Assembly (NCBI GenBank): GCA_965209065.1
Contig: OZ242373.1
Span: 310,001-374,000 of the forward strand
Origin: CBDBUR01 sp965209065
Lineage (GTDB): Bacteria; Pseudomonadota; Alphaproteobacteria; JAPOUT01; G958296285
Direction of reading: 5' to 3'
DNA: 64,000 nucleotides
Made by a program: the position numbers and the translations under genes. The notes below the pieces were generated by a model, which saw only the letters and a program-made list of their open reading frames with translations, searched no databases and was not told the origin of the DNA. This document shows positions 41,095-48,233 of the stretch, one piece after another. The number at the start of each line of letters is the position of its first letter. Position 1 is the stretch's first letter.

Positions 41095-42309
41095 ATGATT
41101 AAGAATCGCACGCTATTTACAGGCGATAATTTACCAATTATGCGCGGTATGGAAAATGAAAGCGTGGATTTGATTTACCTTGACCCGCCTTTCAATTCTA
41201 ACCGCACCTATTCAGCACCAATTGGGAGTAAGGCAGCAGGCGCTGCTTTTAGGGATGTTTGGACACTTGATGATACCGATAACGCTTGGTGGGGCGAAAT
41301 AGCAGACGAATACCCCTCACTTTATAAAGTGATAGACGCAACCGGTGAAGTAGGAGGCAAAGGTGATAAAGCCTATCTGATTTATATGGCAATGCGCTTG
41401 CTTGAAATAAGACGGATATTAAAACCAACGGGCTCTATCTATTTACACTGCGACCAAACAATGAGCCACGCCCTCAAAATGACAATGGATGCCATATTCT
41501 GTAGTGGCAAGGGCAGATTCTTAAATGAAATTGTATGGTGTTATACAGGACCAAGCAATACAAAACAATACTATCCTAAAAAACATGATGTTTTATTGTT
41601 TTATGTGATGAGCTATGGCAGTCATGTTTTTAATGGCGATGCGATAAGAACATCTTATACTAAGCTAGAAACAGGTAAGACAGGCGGTATATTCAAATCT
41701 TCTGCGACTTTAAGGGAAGATGGCAAAATACCCGAAGACTGGTGGGAAGAAAAACGAGACGGAATGACGCCAGTAGGAAGGCTAATCAAGGAACGCACGG
41801 GTTATCCAACACAAAAGCCACTCGCCTTACTAGAGCGCATTATCAAAGCTTCCAGTAATAAAAGTGATATAGTCTTTGATCCTTTTTGTGGTTGTGCGAC
41901 TACCCTCATCGCTGCTGAAAAGCTCCAACGCCAATGGATAGGGATTGATATATCACGGAAAGCAGTTGATTTAGTTAAAGAGAGGTCAAGAAATGAACTT
42001 GGTCTTGTCGGTGGTTTTGGTAAGCTAGGCATTACGATTAGAACTGACATACCCAAACGCAAAAAAGATATTAAGCGTTCGAAAAACATCAAGCACACTC
42101 TTTATGGAGAGCAAGAGGGCAAGTGCCGCGGCTGCAAGCTATGGTTTCCCTTTAGAAACCTAACGGAAGATCACATTATTCCTCAAAATAAGGGAGGAGC
42201 AGATGACGATTCTAACCTCCAGCTTTTATGTGGCTCGTGTAATAGCACTAAGGGCGACCGAGAGCAGAGCTATCTTGACGCTAGGCTAAAGGAGCTAGGT
42301 ATCCTATAA
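41095..42309 (+). CDS. DNA methyltransferase fused to an HNH endonuclease
   Basis: A 404-residue two-domain protein. Residues 1-310 are a DNA amino-methyltransferase with the DPPF catalytic motif early (30-33) and the SAM motif DPFCGCATT late (262-270), the beta-class order (motif IV before motif I), so it likely makes N6-methyladenine or N4-methylcytosine. Residues 338-404 form an HNH nuclease: CRGC (344-347), D359-H360, N374, CGSC (379-382) and N383, i.e. two zinc-binding Cys pairs around the HNH core. A basic linker (320-337) joins them. The target-recognition part is short (about 150-235). It stands alone, plus-strand, inside a minus-strand envelope operon. It could be a single-chain restriction-modification enzyme or a phage-type homing methyltransferase. 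Confidence 0.85.
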   Translation: MIKNRTLFTGDNLPIMRGMENESVDLIYLDPPFNSNRTYSAPIGSKAAGAAFRDVWTLDDTDNAWWGEIADEYPSLYKVIDATGEVGGKGDKAYLIYMAMRLLEIRRILKPTGSIYLHCDQTMSHALKMTMDAIFCSGKGRFLNEIVWCYTGPSNTKQYYPKKHDVLLFYVMSYGSHVFNGDAIRTSYTKLETGKTGGIFKSSATLREDGKIPEDWWEEKRDGMTPVGRLIKERTGYPTQKPLALLERIIKASSNKSDIVFDPFCGCATTLIAAEKLQRQWIGIDISRKAVDLVKERSRNELGLVGGFGKLGITIRTDIPKRKKDIKRSKNIKHTLYGEQEGKCRGCKLWFPFRNLTEDHIIPQNKGGADDDSNLQLLCGSCNSTKGDREQSYLDARLKELGIL

Positions 42310-42322
42310 GCCCGCATATTTA

Positions 42323-42709
42323 TTATTGCCTCAAAGATATATCTACCCGCTGGCAAGGCGATTCGCAAATATTGCCTTGAGGCATAAGAATAATGTCTTT
42401 TACGCGAACCTTGTGCTGTAGCAGATAATCGCGCACGGCTAAGGCGCGCTTCAAAGAGAGGCGAAAGGCGCTCCAGCTCGGCTTGTTCGACAAAACCGCG
42501 TAGGCTTTTATCTCAAGACGCGTCCTGTTTTTTTTCTGGTCTTTCTGGTCTTTCTGATATTTTTTTATCACCCCGTCTAGTTTTGCCGCCGCGCCTATCG
42601 GCAGGGTTGCGCTGTCTTCAAAAAATATAATGCGAACTTTATTCTCCGCTAACGCATCTGATAAGGTAAAAAATAAAAAACAAAAAGCAAATGCACGTAG
42701 CATGTTCAA
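42323..42709 (-). CDS. Small exported OmpA-like protein
   Basis: A 128-residue protein with a signal peptide (hydrophobic 5-21, cleavage near DALAEN) and a domain of about 100 residues with the OmpA/MotB fold pattern: RIIFFEDSATLPIGAAAKLD, a middle SLKRALAVRDYLLQH helix and the C-terminal RVDISLRQ. The region contains a 9-nt repeat (DQKDQKK). It overlaps suhB by 4 nt and lies next to the MotB/ExbB-like pair, so an envelope role is likely. Confidence 0.7.
   Translation of the reverse strand: MNMLRAFAFCFLFFTLSDALAENKVRIIFFEDSATLPIGAAAKLDGVIKKYQKDQKDQKKNRTRLEIKAYAVLSNKPSWSAFRLSLKRALAVRDYLLQHKVRVKDIILMPQGNICESPCQRVDISLRQ
42533..42556. repeat. 9-nt tandem repeat in the small OmpA-like gene
   Basis: TTTCTGGTC occurs at 42533-42541 and 42542-42550, with a partial third copy (TTTCTG). 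It encodes the repeated DQK of the protein in frame. Confidence 0.8.
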
Positions 42710-43473
42710 GAAATAAGCTGCTTATGCAAAGCGGGATTGGCGGCAGTCAAAGCCGAATGGCTTGCGCTGAAGTCAATGGGTTTGCCGTCTGGCGTTGTTA
42801 TCATAGCACCCGCCTCGCGCGCGATGATGGCACCTGCCGCAATATCCCACAGGGCTGCCTCGCCGGTGATGAAGCCATCGAGCCGCGCGGCTGCCGTCCA
42901 TGCGAGTGCTAAAGATATCGCGCCTAATTGACGCGTGTGCGCACCTTGTCGCATCATCGATAAAAGCCTCTCGCGAAAAGCGCCCAACCTGCCGTAAGAC
43001 AAAAGGCTACGCGACAAATGCGTGGTGGTTGATACGCGAATGCGCTTGTCGTTTAGATAAGCCCCTTGTCCTTTCTCCGCGACAAACATCTCGTTGTAAA
43101 AAGGAGCGTAAATCACGCCAGCGATAATTTCATCTTTCTCCGCCGCCGCGATGGATATAGCAAAAAAAGGAAAGCCGTGAATAAAATTCCGTGTGCCGTC
43201 AAGAGGGTCAATAATCCAGCGGCGCGAACGTTCATCAAGCCACGCACCTTTTTGTTCGCCGCGCTCTTCGGCTAGAATCGCAAACTGCGGACGCGCCTCG
43301 CTCAATTTGCGGCAGATGATTTCCTCCGCCTTCAAGTCGGACTGCGATACATAATCTTGATTGCCTTTTACAGAATAGCGCAACGCCTCGCTTTCGCCGA
43401 AGTCGCGTATCATAGAGCGCGACGCTTGCCGCGCGGCGTCAATCATCACGAGTAAAAGAGGACTATGACGCAC
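42706..43473 (-). CDS. suhB: Inositol-monophosphatase family protein (SuhB-like)
   Basis: A 255-residue Mg-dependent phosphatase. Metal-binding motifs are LAEERGE (about 67-73), WIIDPLDGTRNF (about 86-97) and WDIAAGAIIAREAG near the C terminus. Members hydrolyse inositol-1-phosphate, NADP or PAP; E. coli SuhB also acts with the rRNA antitermination complex. GTG at 43473 is the start (TAGTG overlap with the efp stop, AAGGG upstream). The linkage to efp is seen in other Alphaproteobacteria. Confidence 0.9.
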   Translation of the reverse strand: MRHSPLLLVMIDAARQASRSMIRDFGESEALRYSVKGNQDYVSQSDLKAEEIICRKLSEARPQFAILAEERGEQKGAWLDERSRRWIIDPLDGTRNFIHGFPFFAISIAAAEKDEIIAGVIYAPFYNEMFVAEKGQGAYLNDKRIRVSTTTHLSRSLLSYGRLGAFRERLLSMMRQGAHTRQLGAISLALAWTAAARLDGFITGEAALWDIAAGAIIAREAGAMITTPDGKPIDFSASHSALTAANPALHKQLIS

Positions 43474-44045
43474 TACCCTTCACTTGCGCGCTTAACATAT
43501 TCCGCTGTCTCGCTATCAATAACAATTTTTTCGCCAACAGAAATAAAAGGCGGCACCATAATTTTCATCTTGTTGTCCATAATCGCTGGCTTATAACTCG
43601 CCGCCGCCGTTTGCCCTTTGACAACCGGCTCCGCTTCCATCACCTCTAACGTAACGTGCTCAGGCAGCTTTATCGCCAGCGAGGTGCCTTCAAAGCTCTC
43701 AATTTCAACGTTCATTCCGTCTTGTAGAAACTGCGCGCGCTCGCCAAGCAAAGTGCTCGGCAGGGAAATCTGCTCGTAATCATCGGTGCTCATAAAACAT
43801 AAGGCATCGCCATCGGCATAGAGGAACTGGTGCGTCTTTTGCTCTAAGCGCACGCGCTCCACGCTTTCCGACGAGCGAAACCGCTCGTTGAGCTTAGAGC
43901 CGTCCTTCAGATTCCGCAGCTCCACCTGCGCGAAGGCACCGCCCTTGCCGGGCTTCACGTGGTTTATCTTCACCGCCTGCCAAAGCCCGTTCTTATGGCT
44001 GATAATGTTGCCGGGGCGAATTTCGTTTCCATTTATTTTAGGCAT
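43473..44045 (-). CDS. efp: Elongation factor P
   Basis: A 190-residue three-domain OB-fold protein that rescues ribosomes stalled at polyproline stretches. The tip lysine is K34 in KPGKGGAF, the residue modified by EpmA/EpmB in some bacteria. The ATG at 44045 gives the standard MPKINGNEIRPGN start; two upstream in-frame ATGs are less likely. The window encodes proline-rich ribosomal-protein tails that would be EF-P clients. It is divergent from NDUFA12. Confidence 0.95.
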   Translation of the reverse strand: MPKINGNEIRPGNIISHKNGLWQAVKINHVKPGKGGAFAQVELRNLKDGSKLNERFRSSESVERVRLEQKTHQFLYADGDALCFMSTDDYEQISLPSTLLGERAQFLQDGMNVEIESFEGTSLAIKLPEHVTLEVMEAEPVVKGQTAAASYKPAIMDNKMKIMVPPFISVGEKIVIDSETAEYVKRASEG

Positions 44046-44112
44046 AGCCCCCATAGTAAGCCCGCGTCCCAAAAGAAGCAACCCCGCTTTTTTGGCGCAA
44101 GTCAAAAATTGC

Positions 44113-44142
44113 TTGAAAAAAATGGAGAGAATGTGCTAAAAG
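44113..44142 (+). promoter_or_regulatory. Possible promoter of NDUFA12-mlaD
   Basis: TTGAAA (44113-44118), an 18-nt spacer and TAAAAG (44137-44142) preceded by TGC. The -10 ends 5 nt before the ATG at 44148, which would make the mRNA nearly leaderless. Confidence 0.4.
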
Positions 44143-44147
44143 AATCT

Positions 44148-44585
44148 ATGGATTTCTTTAAGCAATTATTCGTTTGGTGGCGCGGGCAGACGCTCGGCAC
44201 AAGGATTTGGACGATGCTGTTTGGCAAAAGAGTTGGCATCGATGAGGTCGGCAACATCTACTATCGCCACCGACAAAGAGAAACACGCCGTTGGGTCATT
44301 TATAAAGGCATCATTGACGCGAGTAAAATTCCGGCTGAGTGGCACGCCTGGCTTCATAATATGGTGCGCATGCCTCCTATTAGCGCGCAGAAAAATGGCG
44401 CGCAAGAAAAGAGCGGGCAAGAAAAAACAGAGCGCGCTTGGTTTAAGCCTCACCTGCCAAACTTTACCGGCACGCAAAAAGCCTATCGGCGCAAACCGCC
44501 CGCGCGGGTTGATGAAAATTTGGGCATTATGGAATATGAGGCATGGCAACCCAATACAATAAAGGAGCAAACTCATGAAGGGTAA
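44148..44585 (+). CDS. NADH:ubiquinone oxidoreductase accessory subunit NDUFA12-like
   Basis: A 145-residue protein of the NDUFA12/B17.2 family, an accessory subunit of complex I shared by mitochondria and Alphaproteobacteria. GTRIWTMLFGKRVGIDEVGN, YYRHR and RRWVIYKGIIDASKIPAEWHAWLH-like segments match the family. The ATG at 44148 is used; the frame continues upstream to 43959 but only opposite efp. Residues 85-145 include a QEKSGQEK low-complexity stretch. It overlaps mlaD by 11 nt. Complex I core genes are not in the window. Confidence 0.88.
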   Translation: MDFFKQLFVWWRGQTLGTRIWTMLFGKRVGIDEVGNIYYRHRQRETRRWVIYKGIIDASKIPAEWHAWLHNMVRMPPISAQKNGAQEKSGQEKTERAWFKPHLPNFTGTQKAYRRKPPARVDENLGIMEYEAWQPNTIKEQTHEG

Positions 44586-45051
44586 TATCATAGAAACTAT
44601 TATTGGCGCTTTCGTGCTGATTGTGGCACTGAGTTTTGTCGTCTATGCTTATGGCATTGCCGGCACCAGCCCGCAGTCGGGTTATGAAGTGAAAGCAGAT
44701 TTCAACAAGGTTGATGGCTTATCGACCGGGGCTGATGTGCGTTTGTCGGGCATTAAAATTGGAACCATCACCGCGATGACGTTAGACCCTGAAAGCTACC
44801 GAGCTAAAATCATTATGACGATAAACGCTGATGTTAAATTGTATGAAGGCACGACAGCGAAAATAACCAGCGCAGGGTTTTTGGGGAATTCTTATATTTC
44901 CCTTGACCCCGGCGGCGGTTTTGATGCGATTACTGATGGCGGAGAAATTGTCCATACGATGGGTTCGGTTGATTTGATAGAACTGATTAGTAAATTCATC
45001 TTTAGCGGCGGCGGTGGTGGCCAAGACGATGATAATGGTAAGAAAAAATAA
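44575..45051 (+). CDS. mlaD: Mla phospholipid transport substrate-binding protein MlaD
   Basis: A 158-residue protein with one N-terminal membrane helix (about 7-27) and a periplasmic MCE domain (about 40-120, with GLSTGADVRLSGIKIGTI and AGFLGNSYISL). MlaD forms the hexameric ring on the MlaFE transporter. AAAGGAGC lies 7 nt before the ATG. It is far from mlaE-mlaF (31.6-33.1 kb), an arrangement common in Alphaproteobacteria where it is linked to NDUFA12. The C terminus is a Gly/Asp-rich tail. Confidence 0.92.
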   Translation: MKGNIIETIIGAFVLIVALSFVVYAYGIAGTSPQSGYEVKADFNKVDGLSTGADVRLSGIKIGTITAMTLDPESYRAKIIMTINADVKLYEGTTAKITSAGFLGNSYISLDPGGGFDAITDGGEIVHTMGSVDLIELISKFIFSGGGGGQDDDNGKKK

Positions 45052-45520
45052 AAAGATAGTTTCTTTTTTAGCACCTCTGTTGATAATAGGTTGGTCTAGC
45101 TTTGCCCCAGAAGAGTCATTGGGGGAGGAGTCGTCGAATTTGGGTGTTGAGCTGCCTCCTGCCAATCCTTTTTCTCCCGACGGACGCCTAATTGAAACCG
45201 AACCTAGAACCGCTGAATTTCTCGTGCTAGACAAAATTACCGCGCGTAAAAAGAAAATAAAAATTAATAATGGCGAGGTCGCTTTTTTTGGCACACTTTA
45301 TGTGCGCTTGCGTCATTGCGAGGCTTCGCCGCCCGAAGCCCCGATGCCCGAAGCCAAAGCCCTCATAGAAGTTTATGAAAAACCCCCAGGCGGAGGCGGC
45401 ACGCTAAAGCAGATATTTAATGGTTGGCTCTTTGCGTCTAGCCCCGCCATCAATGGGTTAGAGCACCCGGTTTATGATATTTGGCCTATCTCTTGTAGCG
45501 CGCGCACGCCTGATAAATGA
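45029..45520 (+). CDS. DUF2155 domain protein, exported
   Basis: A 163-residue protein with a short basic N terminus, a hydrophobic signal segment (about 10-25) and a DUF2155 domain in the second half (LDKITARKKK, FGTLYVRLRHC, EDKALIEVYEK-like, FNGWLFASSPAINGLEHPVYDIW). The family occurs after NDUFA12/mlaD-type genes in Alphaproteobacteria and its function is unknown. The start is uncertain: ATG 45029 or 45035, both inside mlaD. Its 3' end overlaps the convergent aat by 49 nt, one of the longest overlaps in the window. Confidence 0.8.
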   Translation: MIMVRKNKKIVSFLAPLLIIGWSSFAPEESLGEESSNLGVELPPANPFSPDGRLIETEPRTAEFLVLDKITARKKKIKINNGEVAFFGTLYVRLRHCEASPPEAPMPEAKALIEVYEKPPGGGGTLKQIFNGWLFASSPAINGLEHPVYDIWPISCSARTPDK

Positions 45521-46131
45521 GACGGCAAAGCAAAAAAATCAGCGGAAACATTTTTCGCGAGGGTTAGCCTTTCTTTGAACTGAGCGTCAAAAACTTCAAC
45601 CGCGCCAAACTGCCTCAAGTGAGAGGTCATAAATTGCGTGTCAAGCAATCTGAAATTACCGGCGCGCAGCCTCGCAACAAGATGAACGAGCGCGACTTTG
45701 CTCGCATCGCGCATTTGGGAGAACATACTCTCTCCAAAAAACGCTCCGCCGAGAGCCACGCCGTAAAGCCCGCCAACCAAGTGGTTGTTGCTCCACACCT
45801 CAACGCTATGGGCATAGCCAAGTCGGTGGAGTCCGTTGTAGCCATCAATAATTTGCTGGTTAATCCACGTAGTCGAGCGCGCCGCACAACGCTTGATGAC
45901 CTCATCAAAATTATAATTGATACGAACCTCAAAGTTATCGGGTTCGCCGGTGCGCGCCACCTTGCGCGCCAACCTACGCGGGCAGTGGAAGTCGTAAAGA
46001 GGTAAGATGGTTCTCGTTTTCGGCGTTATAATATGAAGCTCATTGACAAACCGCCCCTCCGCCATAGGAAAAGAACCAGAAGCAAGAATCTCTAGAATTT
46101 GCTGTGCTTGAACTTTGGCAAGATATTCCAC
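45472..46131 (-). CDS. aat: Leucyl/phenylalanyl-tRNA-protein transferase (Aat)
   Basis: A 219-residue enzyme of the N-end-rule pathway, which attaches Leu or Phe from tRNA to proteins with N-terminal Arg or Lys. Conserved SFPMAEGR, RTILPLYDFHCPRRLARKV and the GGLYGVALGGAFFGESMFS core are present, followed by LLDTQFMTSHLRQFGA. The start is GTG at 46131; no strong ribosome-binding site is visible. It lies 12 nt after the dsbA-like gene. Confidence 0.92.
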   Translation of the reverse strand: MEYLAKVQAQQILEILASGSFPMAEGRFVNELHIITPKTRTILPLYDFHCPRRLARKVARTGEPDNFEVRINYNFDEVIKRCAARSTTWINQQIIDGYNGLHRLGYAHSVEVWSNNHLVGGLYGVALGGAFFGESMFSQMRDASKVALVHLVARLRAGNFRLLDTQFMTSHLRQFGAVEVFDAQFKERLTLAKNVSADFFALPSHLSGVRALQEIGQIS

Positions 46132-46143
46132 CGCGCTATCTTG

Positions 46144-46890
46144 TTAGTTTGCCGCGCGAAAACTGCTAAAAAGAGCCGTAAGCTCGCGCTCACTCTGTAT
46201 GCCTGAAATAGAGACAATTTTCTTATCGTTAAACAGAATAAAAGTCGGTGTGCCACTAATACCGAGCTTGCGCGCAAGGTCAAAATTGCGGGTGAGCGCT
46301 TCTTCAATTTTCTTACTCTGCATGTCTTTCTTCAATCTCTTAACATCTAAACCGATAGACTTGGCGATGCTCCACACTTTATCTTTAGTCAATCTGCCGG
46401 GGGTTGTCATCAAGGCAGTATGGAATTTTTTATATTTGCGTTGCTTCCTTGCGGCAACCGCTGCGCGCGCCGCAAGGGTAGAGGGTTTGCCTAAAATAGG
46501 AAATTCTTTATAAATAAAGCGAATGTTTTTATCTTTTTTGAGCGCGGCGCTCACTTGCGGGAATGCTTTTTTACAAAACCCGCATTGATAATCAAAAAAT
46601 TCTACTAGCGTAAGGTCGCCCTGACCCTGCGCGATGGTCGCTAAGTTAAGCCGAGCTAGTTCGGGTCTAGCTTTCTTTAGAGTGTCTTGTTTTTGTGCTT
46701 CTTTTTTAGCGCGGTCGTGTTGCACCGCATTTTCTATTACTTCCATCACAACTTCGGGATTTTTCATTAAATAATCGCGAATGGTCTTGTCCATTTTTTT
46801 GTCAGCAAAAGCGCTACCAACAAAAACACTGGCAACAAAAATACCGCTCGTGAGCGCGAAAACAATAAAAAGTGAAATAAAGCGTATCAT
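46144..46890 (-). CDS. DsbA-family periplasmic thiol oxidoreductase
   Basis: A 248-residue exported protein: signal peptide (about 5-28), a helical N-terminal stretch (30-80, KMDKTIRDYLMKNPEVV), then a thioredoxin fold with the active site CGFC (C103, C106) and the cis-proline GTPTF. The architecture matches Com1/BdbD/ScsC-like DsbA proteins of Alphaproteobacteria, which oxidise or isomerise disulphides. LptD and other outer-membrane clients in the window need such activity. AGAGGAAG precedes the ATG. It overlaps bepA by 1 nt. Confidence 0.9.
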   Translation of the reverse strand: MIRFISLFIVFALTSGIFVASVFVGSAFADKKMDKTIRDYLMKNPEVVMEVIENAVQHDRAKKEAQKQDTLKKARPELARLNLATIAQGQGDLTLVEFFDYQCGFCKKAFPQVSAALKKDKNIRFIYKEFPILGKPSTLAARAAVAARKQRKYKKFHTALMTTPGRLTKDKVWSIAKSIGLDVKRLKKDMQSKKIEEALTRNFDLARKLGISGTPTFILFNDKKIVSISGIQSERELTALFSSFRAAN

Positions 46891-48233
46891 CAGTTTCTTC
46901 CTCTATTTTCTAATATAGCAACAATATCTTGCGCGCGCAAGCGGCTAATTTTATTTTGTGGAGGAATTCGCCTCAACGCGCGCTTGGCATGGCGCAAAGC
47001 GGCGAAGGCTTTGCCCTCAGTGAGGAGCGCCTCTGCGGTTGCGAGCTCGGCAAGCCCGATGTTGCCCAAAACGCCGAACCCTCGCGCCATCGGGCGATAG
47101 GTTGAAAGCGCCAGCTCACTATTTTGCGCGGCTATTTTTAGATGTTTTATCCCTTGCTTAACAAAGGCTCGCTTGTTGGAGCTCACGAGCACAGAGCCAA
47201 TTTCCAATCGCATAATCAGGTTATGGGGCGCGAGGGCGATGGCTTTTTTATAACTTTCAATCGCAGCATCGTAATTAGCGCCGCGGCTTAACACATAGCC
47301 TTTGAGTTCGTGAAAATAGGGGTTACTTTTTTGGTCTGCGATAAGGCTGTTAATCAAAGCGAGGCTTTTTTCTCTATCCGCGAGGTGATAGGCGAACATA
47401 ATCGCGCGGGCATAACGCGCGGGCATGGAGTTGTCGGCGTAAGTATGGAGGGTTGTATTGGGTGGCATCACGAACCCGTGCAGTTTCGCCAGCACCATTT
47501 TATGCGCGAGAGATAATTGTGGTGCAGAGCGAGCCTTATAATTTTTCGCTTGCCTCACGCGCTGGTTTAAAAAGCGCAGGCGGTCGGCGGAGAGGGGGTG
47601 CGTGCGCAAATAGGGGTTCGGCGCGGTGCGCGCGGCAGAGGCGTAGGCTTGCTCGCGCGGCAAGAACTCTCGCTTGAAAAAAGACACAAGCCCCTTGCCC
47701 GAAACCTGCGCCTTGTCTAAATAAGAAAGGGCTGCTTGGTCGGCGCTTGCTTCTGCGGTGCGGGTTTCTCCTAAAGCCGAATAAGCGCCAACCGAAGAGC
47801 CGCCGGCTAAAATCAAAACGCCCAAGGGAGCAAGCCCGGCGATAATCGCGCCGAGTCCAATAATTTGAGTGGCAAGCAAGGTCCAGCCGGCTCTTTGTCT
47901 CTGCTCCACCAGCGAAGGAATATGTCCGGCGGCGATGTGCGCAATTTCGTGCGCAATCACCGCTTGTAATTCTTCGGGATTTTTTGTCTTTAGCACCAAA
48001 CCCGAAAACAAAATAATACGACCGGGAGAAGCCAAAGCGTTAATCTGGTTGGTAGATTCTAAATAGATAGTAATGTTTCGCGGCTTTAATCCGGCGGCGA
48101 CAATTAACGGGTCGGCATATTGTCTAAACAAGTCGGTTGTTTCTGCGTCTAGCAGAATGCGTCCGCGCGCAAAAGCAGAAAGAGGGGTCAAAACTAACGT
48201 AATACATAAAAATAAAACGAAAGTTCTCATCAT
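46890..48233 (-). CDS. bepA: BepA-like periplasmic M48 metalloprotease with TPRs
   Basis: A 447-residue exported protein: signal peptide (about 1-22), M48 domain with the zinc motif HEIAH (95-99) and third ligand in the EASADQAAL segment, then a C-terminal TPR region (about 270-440). BepA degrades or helps assemble stalled LptD and other outer-membrane proteins, which fits the many envelope genes here. The 4-nt overlap with rne (ATGA) suggests co-transcription with RNase E. Confidence 0.9.
   Translation of the reverse strand: MMRTFVLFLCITLVLTPLSAFARGRILLDAETTDLFRQYADPLIVAAGLKPRNITIYLESTNQINALASPGRIILFSGLVLKTKNPEELQAVIAHEIAHIAAGHIPSLVEQRQRAGWTLLATQIIGLGAIIAGLAPLGVLILAGGSSVGAYSALGETRTAEASADQAALSYLDKAQVSGKGLVSFFKREFLPREQAYASAARTAPNPYLRTHPLSADRLRFLNQRVRQAKNYKARSAPQLSLAHKMVLAKLHGFVMPPNTTLHTYADNSMPARYARAIMFAYHLADREKSLALINSLIADQKSNPYFHELKGYVLSRGANYDAAIESYKKAIALAPHNLIMRLEIGSVLVSSNKRAFVKQGIKHLKIAAQNSELALSTYRPMARGFGVLGNIGLAELATAEALLTEGKAFAALRHAKRALRRIPPQNKISRLRAQDIVAILENRGRN
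46912..46920 (-). promoter_or_regulatory. Extended -10 for dsbA inside the bepA 3' end
   Basis: TGCTATATT on the minus strand lies over the last codons of the BepA-like gene, 21 nt before the dsbA start. AGAGGAAG follows it, leaving a normal short leader. Confidence 0.4.

Noticed and set aside
43959..44147. Upstream extension of NDUFA12
   Set aside because: It overlaps efp in antisense and has no family similarity; the family start is at 44148.
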